Positions 1-7,352 of a stretch of 64,000 nucleotides of DNA are shown here, piece after piece; within the stretch, counting starts at the first letter, position 1; the number at the start of each line of letters is the position of its first letter. The DNA is from JBOZRQ01 sp050789255 (lineage in GTDB: Bacteria; Bacillota; Sulfobacillia; Symbiobacteriales; Symbiobacteriaceae), in the NCBI GenBank assembly GCA_050789255.1, contig JBOZRQ010000015.1:186001-250000 (forward strand). Direction: 5' to 3'. A program made the translations under genes and the position numbers. Below the pieces are notes generated by a model that worked only from the letters and a program-made list of their open reading frames with translations, ran no database searches and was not told where the DNA came from.

Positions 1-1449
1 GACATCCTCCCGCTCAAGGCGCAGGCCCCGGACTGGACCCTCGCCGGACTGGATGCGCTCCAGGTGGGTCCGGGTGAGGGCGGCCCGCACGGTTTCCGGC
101 ACGGCCAGGTCGCCCAGCCAGGCGCCGGACTCGGCCCGGGCGGCGCCCCGGATCGGGCCGTAACGGACATCCGGGGAGGGCGCCGCCGTGGACGGGCCGG
201 GACGGCGCCGGTCTCGGTTGCCCGCCGGGGAGGCCGGCATGCGCCGGATGAGCTTGCGGAAGCGGAGCTTCACGTCCCGCAGGTGCTGGTCGAGGTAACG
301 GGCCAGCTCCTTGCCCTCTTCGGTGAGGCGCAGGCCGCGGATCTCCCGGCGGACCAGCCCCTCATCTTCCAGCTGGCGGACCACGAACGGCGCCTGGGAG
401 CTGCCGGAGCCGTAGAGCGAGGCCCAGCCCTGCTCCTTGCTGAGCTCGTCGAGCACCCGCTTCACCTCGTCCGGCGAACCCAGGCGGCGGGAAAGCTCCA
501 GGGCGGCCTGCAGCTTGCGCTCCTGCTCCAGGGAGTCCCAGCCGGTCTGGGTCGGGGCCGGACCGGGCGCCGCCCCCGGCGGCGAGGGCAGGAACTCGCC
601 GCCCCCGCCCTCGATGGCGCCCCGTGGGGGCTGGGACAACCCCGCCGAGCCAGTGGCCGGCAGGGTAGCCCCGGCGCCCCCGCCGCCGCTGCGCCCGGCC
701 CGCAGGGACTGCTGGGCTGCCCCACCCTCGTGGGCGGCTTCGGCGCCCTGCCCGGCCCCGGCGCCCGGCCGCCCGGTGCCCGCACTGCGGCCCGCCCCGC
801 CCCGGGACTGCCCGCCGCCCCGGAGCTTGGTGTCGTTGTAGTCGGTGTAGTGGCTCAGGTCGAGCGGGGCCCCGGTACCCGAGTCGCGCATGTGCGTGAC
901 CCGCTCGATCCGGCGAATTTGCACCCCCTGGGCCTTCAGCTCCTCCTCCACCGCCATGGCGATGGGGACCAGCAGGTGGAGCTGGTCATCGGGCAGGAAG
1001 CCCGCCAGGTGCACATGGTTGCGGTGGGCGACCCGCAGCGACTCCTTCTTGCCGTACGAGAGGTCGCCGGTGACCCGCCCGCCCCCGGTGCCGGTCATCA
1101 GGTCGAAGTAGTCCATGAGCGGGGCGCCCGGCTCGCCGCCCCCGGAGAGCTGAACCCCGGCCAGCGCCCAGCGCAGGGCGCCGGCCACCCGGTGGTGGTC
1201 CACGTCGGCCACATCGTGGAAGATGTCCAGGTGGATCACCTCACCCTGAACGGTGCGGCCGTAGAAGGTTTCGCCAGCGTCGGCCCCGGTGAGGATCGTG
1301 ACCGCCTGGGGCACCCGGGGATCGCTCATGTGGACCTGCCGGCTGACCACGGTGGCCTCGCCCAGGCGGGCGCCCCGGCGGCGCTGGAGGGTGCGGCGGA
1401 GCTTTTCCTGCCAGGGGGCCTGGCTGAGTGCAGGACCTAGGCCTATCAC
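1..1449 (-). CDS. Partner protein of MoxR/BchI-like ATPase (partial, C-terminus outside window)
   Basis: Reading frame open from a GTG at 1449 to the window edge (483 codons seen). The GTG overlaps the TGA of the upstream ATPase gene (GGTGA), so the two are translationally coupled. Visible parts: an N-terminal globular region with HMSDPRVPQAV and the DLMTGTGGGRVTGDLSYGKK stretch, a Gly/Ala/Pro-rich linker around residues 200-270, then a charged helical region that looks like a winged helix (VVRQLEDEGLVRREIRGLRL). In related operons the gene after a BchI-like ATPase encodes a von Willebrand A (BchD/CoxE-like) protein; the VWA part would lie beyond the window, so this identity is inference from context. 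Function unknown. Confidence 0.75.
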   Translation of the reverse strand, partial: MIGLGPALSQAPWQEKLRRTLQRRRGARLGEATVVSRQVHMSDPRVPQAVTILTGADAGETFYGRTVQGEVIHLDIFHDVADVDHHRVAGALRWALAGVQLSGGGEPGAPLMDYFDLMTGTGGGRVTGDLSYGKKESLRVAHRNHVHLAGFLPDDQLHLLVPIAMAVEEELKAQGVQIRRIERVTHMRDSGTGAPLDLSHYTDYNDTKLRGGGQSRGGAGRSAGTGRPGAGAGQGAEAAHEGGAAQQSLRAGRSGGGGAGATLPATGSAGLSQPPRGAIEGGGGEFLPSPPGAAPGPAPTQTGWDSLEQERKLQAALELSRRLGSPDEVKRVLDELSKEQGWASLYGSGSSQAPFVVRQLEDEGLVRREIRGLRLTEEGKELARYLDQHLRDVKLRFRKLIRRMPASPAGNRDRRRPGPSTAAPSPDVRYGPIRGAARAESGAWLGDLAVPETVRAALTRTHLERIQSGEGPVRGLRLEREDV

Positions 1450-3032
1450 CGGCGGTCCAGCTCCTCTTCGGTCCAGACTAGCTGGTCAGCGCTGAGCTGA
1501 GCCAGGGAGCGGGCGGCATGGGGCGGCGCCTGCGGGGGCATCTGACGGGGGTCAGGGGTGCGCAGGGCGCTCTGGCCGGGGCTTGTCCGAGCTTGGCCGG
1601 CGGCGTTTTGCCCGCCTCCCGCCCCCGTAGCCTGAGTCCCGCCGGACTGCTGCAACTGCTCCGCCTCCTGGAAGAGGCGGCCCGGCCGCGGCGGGGTAAC
1701 GCCCTGGCGCCGCAGGCCACCCGCCTGCTGCCCCTCACCAGGCTTGCCCAGGTTTCGACGCAGCCCGGCAAGGGTCCGGCTGATCCAGGAGCCGCCCGAC
1801 TGCTGCTCCCCGTCGGCCGAAGGGCGCGGTGGGAACTGCGTCGGCCACTGCGTCGGCTCCGGGGTTGCAGCGGCTGGCGCCTCGGGCAGCGGCTGCACCG
1901 CCGCCCCGCCAAAGCTGATGTTCGGGAAGCGCGGGCGCCCGGGCTGTGGGGATGCGCCAGCCGGCGAGGGCGCCGCCTCGTGCCGGGGGTTCAGCGTTGT
2001 CAGGTGGGCGGTCAGCTTCTTCATGATCTCCTGATCGACCCGGTGGCGCAGGGCGAGGGTGGTCACCCGGGCCAGGTCATCCGGACCGGCCTCGTCGCGC
2101 CCGTCGAGGCAGGCGGCCAGCCGCATGCCCATCTGGATCGCCTGCACCGCCCGCAGGCTTTCGAGGCTGTAACGGCTGTACAGATCGGCCACCTGCTGGC
2201 GCAGCTCCTGCGGCACCTTCACATGGCGAAGGGTGGCCATGCGGCCGGCCAACTTGGCCCGGAAGGCGTCAGCCTTCACCTCGTCGAGGTGAGAGAGCGG
2301 CCGCTGCCATCCCGGATTGTCGGTCAAGGACAGGATCTGCTCGACCACGCTGGCGTCACCCGGCCGGTCGGTGTAGACGGTGAAGTCGAACCGGTCCGAG
2401 AGCTGGCGGCGGATCTCCTCCAGCGGGCCTGGGTCCTCGTCGGGGTTGGAGGCCGCCCAGATGCTGACCTGCACCGGCATCTCCACCGAGGGCAGGCCGG
2501 TCTCCTCGATTTGAACCCGGCCGGGCTTGGTGCCCATGACGTCCAGCAGAACGTCGGCCAATTCCGGCGACGTTTCAGCCAGCCGATTAATCTCGTCGAC
2601 GAAGATGATGCCCCGGTGCGCCTGGGGGATGGTGCCGGGCAGGAGTGCCGCCTCGGGCTGGGTGGGGTTCACCAGCTCCTTGAGGTTGATGGAGCCCACC
2701 ACGGTGCCCACCTTGGCGGAATGGGAGATCTCCAGGAAGGGCATGGGGATCCACTCCTCGCCGAGGGCGGCCACCGCTTCGGCGGAAAGGCCGCGGTGCC
2801 CGGGGCAGTGCGGGTGGGCGGGGTCGCAGTTGTACAGGCAGGACTTGATGCGGCGAATCCTCGGCAGAATCCGCCTTACCGCCCGCATGATGGTGGTCTT
2901 GCCGGTGCCGCGCAGCCCCTCGGCGTGCAGGTGCAGCGGCTGGCCGGACAGGGTGGCGACCAGCGACATCTCGATGGCGCGAAACAACCCATCGTTACCG
3001 GCGTGGCGAACCAGGCCGAGGACAGACTCCAT
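1446..3032 (-). CDS. MoxR/BchI-like AAA+ ATPase
   Basis: 528-residue AAA+ ATPase of the magnesium-chelatase subunit I / MoxR type. Walker A GLRGTGKTT is at about residues 39-47 and Walker B IIFVDEIN at 142-149, followed by the usual helical C-terminal AAA region. Between them sits a Cys-containing stretch (C65, C69, C76; YNCDP...CPGH) of the kind seen in BchI-like proteins. The last 170 residues are a Pro/Gln/Gly-rich tail of low complexity, longer than in ChlI. ATG at 3032 is preceded by a G-rich ribosome site. These ATPases usually remodel or load cofactors with a VWA partner; here the partner follows with overlapping start and stop codons. The specific substrate cannot be told from sequence. 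Confidence 0.85.
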   Translation of the reverse strand: MESVLGLVRHAGNDGLFRAIEMSLVATLSGQPLHLHAEGLRGTGKTTIMRAVRRILPRIRRIKSCLYNCDPAHPHCPGHRGLSAEAVAALGEEWIPMPFLEISHSAKVGTVVGSINLKELVNPTQPEAALLPGTIPQAHRGIIFVDEINRLAETSPELADVLLDVMGTKPGRVQIEETGLPSVEMPVQVSIWAASNPDEDPGPLEEIRRQLSDRFDFTVYTDRPGDASVVEQILSLTDNPGWQRPLSHLDEVKADAFRAKLAGRMATLRHVKVPQELRQQVADLYSRYSLESLRAVQAIQMGMRLAACLDGRDEAGPDDLARVTTLALRHRVDQEIMKKLTAHLTTLNPRHEAAPSPAGASPQPGRPRFPNISFGGAAVQPLPEAPAAATPEPTQWPTQFPPRPSADGEQQSGGSWISRTLAGLRRNLGKPGEGQQAGGLRRQGVTPPRPGRLFQEAEQLQQSGGTQATGAGGGQNAAGQARTSPGQSALRTPDPRQMPPQAPPHAARSLAQLSADQLVWTEEELDRR

Positions 3033-3143
3033 GAACAGCGACCCCCCGGATGTTGTTGCTTCTAGTCTGCCACCCTGCCCAAGAAAACTCTCGCAGGGCT
3101 TGTAGATGCCGGAAGGAAATCGCTCGCCAATTTCTGCATGGGG

Positions 3144-4214
3144 TTATAATCCTGCCAACTGCTGTCGCAGTAGAGCCGCACGCTCCACTGGCCACCGCTT
3201 CAAAGCCGCGACCGCCTCGGAAAAGCGGCGTTCGCCAGTCGCAGTCTGCCGATCTTTGTCGATCCAGGGCGCTAGGTCCCCGTGAAGCGTGTCGATGCGC
3301 TTGGCAATCGCATCAGGGGCCAGGGGACCATCGAGAGCCTGCTCGAACATCGAACGATAAAGGGTCCTGAATTCGGGGACGCCCATGATGCGGTCGGTCA
3401 GCCTGTTCCACCCGGCGACCGGCACCCGGTCAAGCCGAGCCGGCCGGCCGTGAATATCGATGCCGAAGGTGGCATCGTAGTCCCACGGGATGATGCGAAA
3501 CCGGTCTTCAGCTTTGTCGCAGTATAGGGCATAGTTATGCACGAAGCCATCCCGGTTCCCGACGAAGACCGCCACCATCAGCCACTTCAGGTAGCCCTCC
3601 AGGTCCAAGAAGCGCCGTGCGGTGGCCGGAAAGCGCCGGTCCGAGGCCAGGTTCAGTTTCATGAGCAATCGGCGAAGGGGCTGGGGATCGGCCCTCTCCG
3701 TGAGCTGATAGCCCTGTTCCAGCGGCTCCTTGAGCTTGCCGCTGTTCGGGCTGACCAGGCCGAAGTTGGCGTTTCGATTCACGGCGTAGTAAATATAGCC
3801 CGGCGCCCAGCCCCGGCGGCGGCAGAAGTGCCGATCCACCGACTCTATCGCCACGTAGATGCCGGCGAACTCGCCGCTCACGGTGACCGCAGCGTGGCGG
3901 GCGATGGGGGCCGGCGCCCCGACGGCGTCAAAGAGCTGGAAGGAGAGCGAGGAGCGCATCAGCGTCGGGTCGATATAGTCGGCATTCAGGTGGACACGCC
4001 GGACGGTGTGCCCATCCGGCGGGCCGTCCGGCAACCGATCATGATCCATGGTGATCTGGAGCGAACGCTTGGGGAACTTCCGGGAGTGCGCCCCGCGGAT
4101 CCGCGCCTCCACAGCGTGGGGCGCGAGCTCGTTCCACCGCAACTGTCCAGAGATCGGGCCCTCCTCGAGCCGTGCCCAGGCGTCCTTCCCCAGCTCAAGA
4201 TTCAGGATCTGCAA
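3144..4214 (-). CDS. cotH: CotH-family spore coat protein kinase
   Basis: About 356 residues, matching the CotH kinase family, which in Bacillus phosphorylates coat proteins. Family features seen: an N-terminal RIRGAHSRKFPKRSLQI segment (about residues 38-54), VHLNADYIDPTLMRSSL (75-90), the HNYALY motif (226-231) and the metal-binding WDYDATFG motif (244-251). No signal peptide or membrane segment. The start is a TTG at 4214 behind GGGGAGGGGGGG, the only ribosome-site-like sequence upstream. It stands alone; no CotB/CotG-like Ser-rich substrate lies next to it. It is one of several spore-related genes in the window. Confidence 0.85.
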   Translation of the reverse strand: MQILNLELGKDAWARLEEGPISGQLRWNELAPHAVEARIRGAHSRKFPKRSLQITMDHDRLPDGPPDGHTVRRVHLNADYIDPTLMRSSLSFQLFDAVGAPAPIARHAAVTVSGEFAGIYVAIESVDRHFCRRRGWAPGYIYYAVNRNANFGLVSPNSGKLKEPLEQGYQLTERADPQPLRRLLMKLNLASDRRFPATARRFLDLEGYLKWLMVAVFVGNRDGFVHNYALYCDKAEDRFRIIPWDYDATFGIDIHGRPARLDRVPVAGWNRLTDRIMGVPEFRTLYRSMFEQALDGPLAPDAIAKRIDTLHGDLAPWIDKDRQTATGERRFSEAVAALKRWPVERAALLRQQLAGL

Positions 4215-4300
4215 GCTCGCCGCCCCCCCTCCCCGCGTTGAAGAGTGCTGGTTGTAGCCTATTCATTCGGGTCGCGGGAGGCCCCTACCGGAAACGGAAA

Positions 4301-4337
4301 GGGCCGCCTGGCGTACATCCGAGTACGCAGGCGGCCC
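4301..4337 (-). terminator. Rho-independent terminator after CDF transporter
   Basis: Long stem with arms GGGCCGCCTG(G)CGTAC and GTACGCAGGCGGCCC around a short loop, just past the CDF stop codon, followed on the minus strand by CTTTCCGTTT. Confidence 0.8.
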
Positions 4338-4350
4338 GATATGATTGGCG

Positions 4351-5334
4351 CTATTGGGTCTGGAGTCTGCGCACCTGGCTGCCCCGGGGGCGCAGCCGGC
4401 GGGGAGCCAGCGCTGTGGCGGCCATTTCGGAGCGGCGCTGACGTTCTCCGCGGCAGTACCTGCAATTCTCTTCGCAGGGCTCGGGGTGAATCAGCACGTG
4501 AGCGAGGGGGAAGCGGTCCTTGATCGCCTGTTCGATCTGGTCGCAGAGGATGTGGACCTGTTCCAGGGAGAGGCGCCCGTGGACGACCAGGTGGAAGTCG
4601 ACATGGCGTTCTGCGCCGGAGCGGCGGGTGCGCAGGTCGTGGAACTCCACAAACTCGCCGCTGTGCCGCTCGATCAGGCCGACGATCTCCGCCTCTTCCT
4701 CGGCCGGCAGGCGGCCGTCGATCAGCGGGGTCAGGGCCTGGGCGCAGAGTTCCCATCCGGCCTTGCAGATCATCAGGGCGACGGCAATGGCCACCGCGGG
4801 GTCGAGCCAGGCAATACCCGTCAGCTTCACCAGCACCAGCCCGCCAAAGACGGCCAGCGAGGTCCAGACGTCGGTGCGAAGGTGCATGGCGTCGGCCTCC
4901 AGGGCCATCGACTCCTCGGCCCGGGCCACCCGGAACAGGTAGCCGGAGACCAACCAGTTGGCCGCAGCCGATCCGCCCATGACCCACAGGCCGAGGCCCA
5001 CCTCGGGGGAGGCGTGTCCCGCCGACAGCTTGCGAACCGCTTCAAAGATGATCCAGGCGGCGGCCAGCAGAATCAGGGCGCCCTCCACCAGGGCCGACAG
5101 GTTCTCGATTTTGCCGTGGCCGTAGCGGTGGTCCTGATCTGCCGGGCGGCTGGAGACCCTGACGCTGAATAGAGCAATAAGCGCTGCCACCAGGTCGATC
5201 GCTGAATGAATCGCCTCTGAGAGCACAGAGACCGATCCGATCCCCAGTCCGATGACCAGTTTTGCTGCGACCAGCGCGGAGTTGCTGGCCACAGAGAGAC
5301 GCGCTGCCTGCACCTTCCCGTTCACGAGACTCAT
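4351..5334 (-). CDS. Cation diffusion facilitator (CDF) metal exporter
   Basis: 327-residue CDF/ZitB-type transporter that would export Zn, Mn, Fe or Co in exchange for protons across the cytoplasmic membrane. The transmembrane metal site is visible as EAIHSAID (H43, D47) and ADAMHLRTD (H151, D155), the HxxxD/HxxxD pattern common in zinc transporters. Six hydrophobic segments occupy residues 15-205, followed by the cytoplasmic alpha/beta dimerisation domain to about 290. The tail carries a CEENCRYC cluster, which could bind metal. Start ATG at 5334. It is separated by terminators from both neighbours and is probably monocistronic; no riboswitch was recognised upstream. Confidence 0.9.
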   Translation of the reverse strand: MSLVNGKVQAARLSVASNSALVAAKLVIGLGIGSVSVLSEAIHSAIDLVAALIALFSVRVSSRPADQDHRYGHGKIENLSALVEGALILLAAAWIIFEAVRKLSAGHASPEVGLGLWVMGGSAAANWLVSGYLFRVARAEESMALEADAMHLRTDVWTSLAVFGGLVLVKLTGIAWLDPAVAIAVALMICKAGWELCAQALTPLIDGRLPAEEEAEIVGLIERHSGEFVEFHDLRTRRSGAERHVDFHLVVHGRLSLEQVHILCDQIEQAIKDRFPLAHVLIHPEPCEENCRYCRGERQRRSEMAATALAPRRLRPRGSQVRRLQTQ

Positions 5335-5388
5335 CCTTTGCCAGTCTGACTATGAGCCACTTTTTAAGACCCGGGCAAGAATCTTTCC

Positions 5389-5450
5389 CGGAGGAAAAAC
5401 CCCAAACACGGGGAAAGACCCGCCGGAGCCGTACGCTCCGCGGGTCTTTC
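5389..5450 (-). terminator. Terminator region after NUDIX gene
   Basis: A GAAAGACCCG...CGGGTCTTTC stem with an inner CGGAGC/GCTCCG stem (5413-5450). On the minus strand it is followed by a second small hairpin CCCC-GTGTTT-GGGG and TTTTT. Confidence 0.75.
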
Positions 5451-5508
5451 GACATAACAGGGCCAGTTTATCACGCGGCCGTGACCTAGGCAATCCCCCA
5501 AATGGTGT

Positions 5509-6018
5509 CTAGAACACCCTCGGCTTTGGCGTCAGCTTGCCGTAGGTCTCATCACCCCAACGGAGCAGCGCAATGATCGAACGGGCATCGGCAATCTCGC
5601 CGCTGCGCACGCGCTCCATCGCCTCAAAGTAGGGGAGGAACTCCACCTGCAGGTCCTCGGACTCGTCGAACTGCATCATACCGGGCTCCATTTGATCCGA
5701 TACGAAGCAGTAACACTCCTCGGTCGAGTACCCGGGCGCAGGGTAGAAGCGGCCCACCAGGCGGAGCGCCAGCGGCTTGATGCCGGTTTCGGCCTCCATC
5801 TCCCGGCGAGCGCACTCCTCCGGCGCCTCGTCGGGGCGCAGGCGGCCCCCTGGCAGCTCCAGGCTGGCGCGGCCGATGCCGGGACGCAGCTGCCGGACGA
5901 AGACGATGCGGTCTTCGGTCGTGAGCGCCAGGACACAGACCGAACCGGGATGGTCCACCACGTCGCGGGTGAACTCCCGCCCTCGCACCGTCACTGAAAC
6001 CTGCCGGATCTCGTACAT
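5509..6018 (-). CDS. NUDIX hydrolase (ADP-ribose pyrophosphatase-like)
   Basis: 169 residues from the ATG at 6018, which sits behind AGAAGGGG; an upstream in-frame extension to 6138 has no ribosome site. Resembles ADP-ribose pyrophosphatases (NudF type): N-terminal strands with a RGREFTRDVV segment, then a NUDIX box beginning GGRLRPDE and ending ARREMEAETGI. The box departs from the consensus REUxEExGU at one position: the first of the paired glutamates is Ala (MEAETG), although the second Glu is kept. The family normally uses these acids to bind Mg. The PAPGYSTEE segment downstream is typical of ADPRases. Likely hydrolyses ADP-ribose or a related nucleoside diphosphate sugar, if active. Confidence 0.85.
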   Translation of the reverse strand: MYEIRQVSVTVRGREFTRDVVDHPGSVCVLALTTEDRIVFVRQLRPGIGRASLELPGGRLRPDEAPEECARREMEAETGIKPLALRLVGRFYPAPGYSTEECYCFVSDQMEPGMMQFDESEDLQVEFLPYFEAMERVRSGEIADARSIIALLRWGDETYGKLTPKPRVF

Positions 6019-6185
6019 GACCTGCGCACCCCTTCTGTTATGCACCTCAACATAGCGTCCTTTTCGCTGCGGGCACACTGCTGTCCTTCTATCGTCCGAC
6101 CTTGCGTTTCTGGTAATGAAAGAGGACGGCGCAGCCACAGCGCCGTATCTATACGAAGACGAGAACGGAAAAAGGAGATGCCACG

Positions 6186-7352
6186 TTGCTACAGCGGATC
6201 AAAGTGCCCCGCCTTCTCGCCGTTATTATGGGCGCCAGCTTTCTGCTCAACCTCTCTTTCGGGGCGTACCGATCCGTGTTCAGCAACTTCGCCGGCCAGA
6301 CGCTGGGGATCAGCGAGGCCCAGTACGGCCTGCTGGAGGGCATTCGCGAGATTCCCGGCCTCCTGACCATTGTGCTGGTCGCCCTGGTCCACCGCGTGAG
6401 CGATGAACGGCTCTACGCCGTCAGCGGCGGCCTCATCGGCACCGGTATCTGGATGTACGCCTCCGCCAATTCCTATGCAGACCTGATCTTCGCCACGCTG
6501 GTTCAAAGCATCGGCTTCCACGTTTGGGGCGTGGTCCAGGACTCCATGATCCTCAAGACCGCCGCCACCGGCGACCGCGCCAAGCAGCTCGGCCAAATCA
6601 ACAGCGTCGCCGCCATGGCGACCCTGCTGGGCATGGGCGTGGTCACGGCGACGGGCTCCTTCCTCAGCCTGCGCCAGTACTTCGTCATGGCCGGCGTGGT
6701 GGGCGTGGTCGGCGCGCTGGTCGCTCTCCTGATGCGCCCCGCCAAGGAGACCGCCCCCCGCGTCCGCTTCGTCTTCAGCTGGCGCTACCGCTCGTACTAC
6801 GTGCTGACCATGCTCTCCGGCGCCCGGCGCCATATCGTGCTCACCTTTGCCTCCTTCGCCCTGGTCAAGCTCTACAACACCCCGGTCCAGACCATGGCCC
6901 TGCTGCTGGCGGCAACCAGCTTCTGCGCCATCTGGACCCGCCCGCTGATCGGCAAGGTGATCGACAAGGTCGGCGAGCAGCGTGCGCTCTCCTTCAACTA
7001 CGGTATCGTTGCCCTGATCTTCCTCGGCTACGCCTTCATCAAAAGCCCCTACATCGCCTACAGCCTCTTTATTATCGATAATCTCATGACCGGCTTCGAC
7101 ATCGCGATCTCCACCCACGCCGGCCGGATCATTCCCAAGTCGGAGCTCTCCTCCTCCCTGGCGACCGGCACCACCATTAATCACATCTTCGGGGTGACGG
7201 TCCCCGTGGCGGGCGGGATTCTCTGGCAGTGGTTCGGCCCGCAGATCCCCTTCCTCCTGGGGGTGGGCATCGTGCTGGTCGCCATGGCCTACTCCTGGAA
7301 CCTCGACCAGCGCCTGGCCCGGGCCCAGAGCGAGTTGACCCCCACCGCCTGA
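6186..7352 (+). CDS. Major facilitator superfamily transporter
   Basis: 388 residues, about 12 hydrophobic segments spread over the whole protein, as in MFS transporters. The start is a TTG at 6186 preceded by AAAAGGAGATGCC at 6169-6181, which fixes it. The substrate cannot be deduced; the protein lacks a clear sugar- or drug-transporter signature. It is divergent from the NUDIX gene and its TGA is directly followed by the stop codon of the converging tyrosinase-like gene (7353), with no room for a terminator between them. Confidence 0.8.
   Translation: MLQRIKVPRLLAVIMGASFLLNLSFGAYRSVFSNFAGQTLGISEAQYGLLEGIREIPGLLTIVLVALVHRVSDERLYAVSGGLIGTGIWMYASANSYADLIFATLVQSIGFHVWGVVQDSMILKTAATGDRAKQLGQINSVAAMATLLGMGVVTATGSFLSLRQYFVMAGVVGVVGALVALLMRPAKETAPRVRFVFSWRYRSYYVLTMLSGARRHIVLTFASFALVKLYNTPVQTMALLLAATSFCAIWTRPLIGKVIDKVGEQRALSFNYGIVALIFLGYAFIKSPYIAYSLFIIDNLMTGFDIAISTHAGRIIPKSELSSSLATGTTINHIFGVTVPVAGGILWQWFGPQIPFLLGVGIVLVAMAYSWNLDQRLARAQSELTPTA

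Noticed and set aside
64..1440. A 458-codon plus-strand frame at the window start
   Set aside because: The opposite strand is open to the edge from a GTG coupled to the ATPase gene and shows protein-like sequence, so the plus frame is the shadow.
1518..3065. A 515-codon plus-strand frame opposite the AAA ATPase
   Set aside because: Walker A and B motifs lie on the minus strand; the plus frame has no domain.
5335..5508. Metal riboswitch upstream of the CDF exporter
   Set aside because: The only strong structure is explained as the terminator of the NUDIX gene; no yybP-ykoY or NiCo-type core was recognised.
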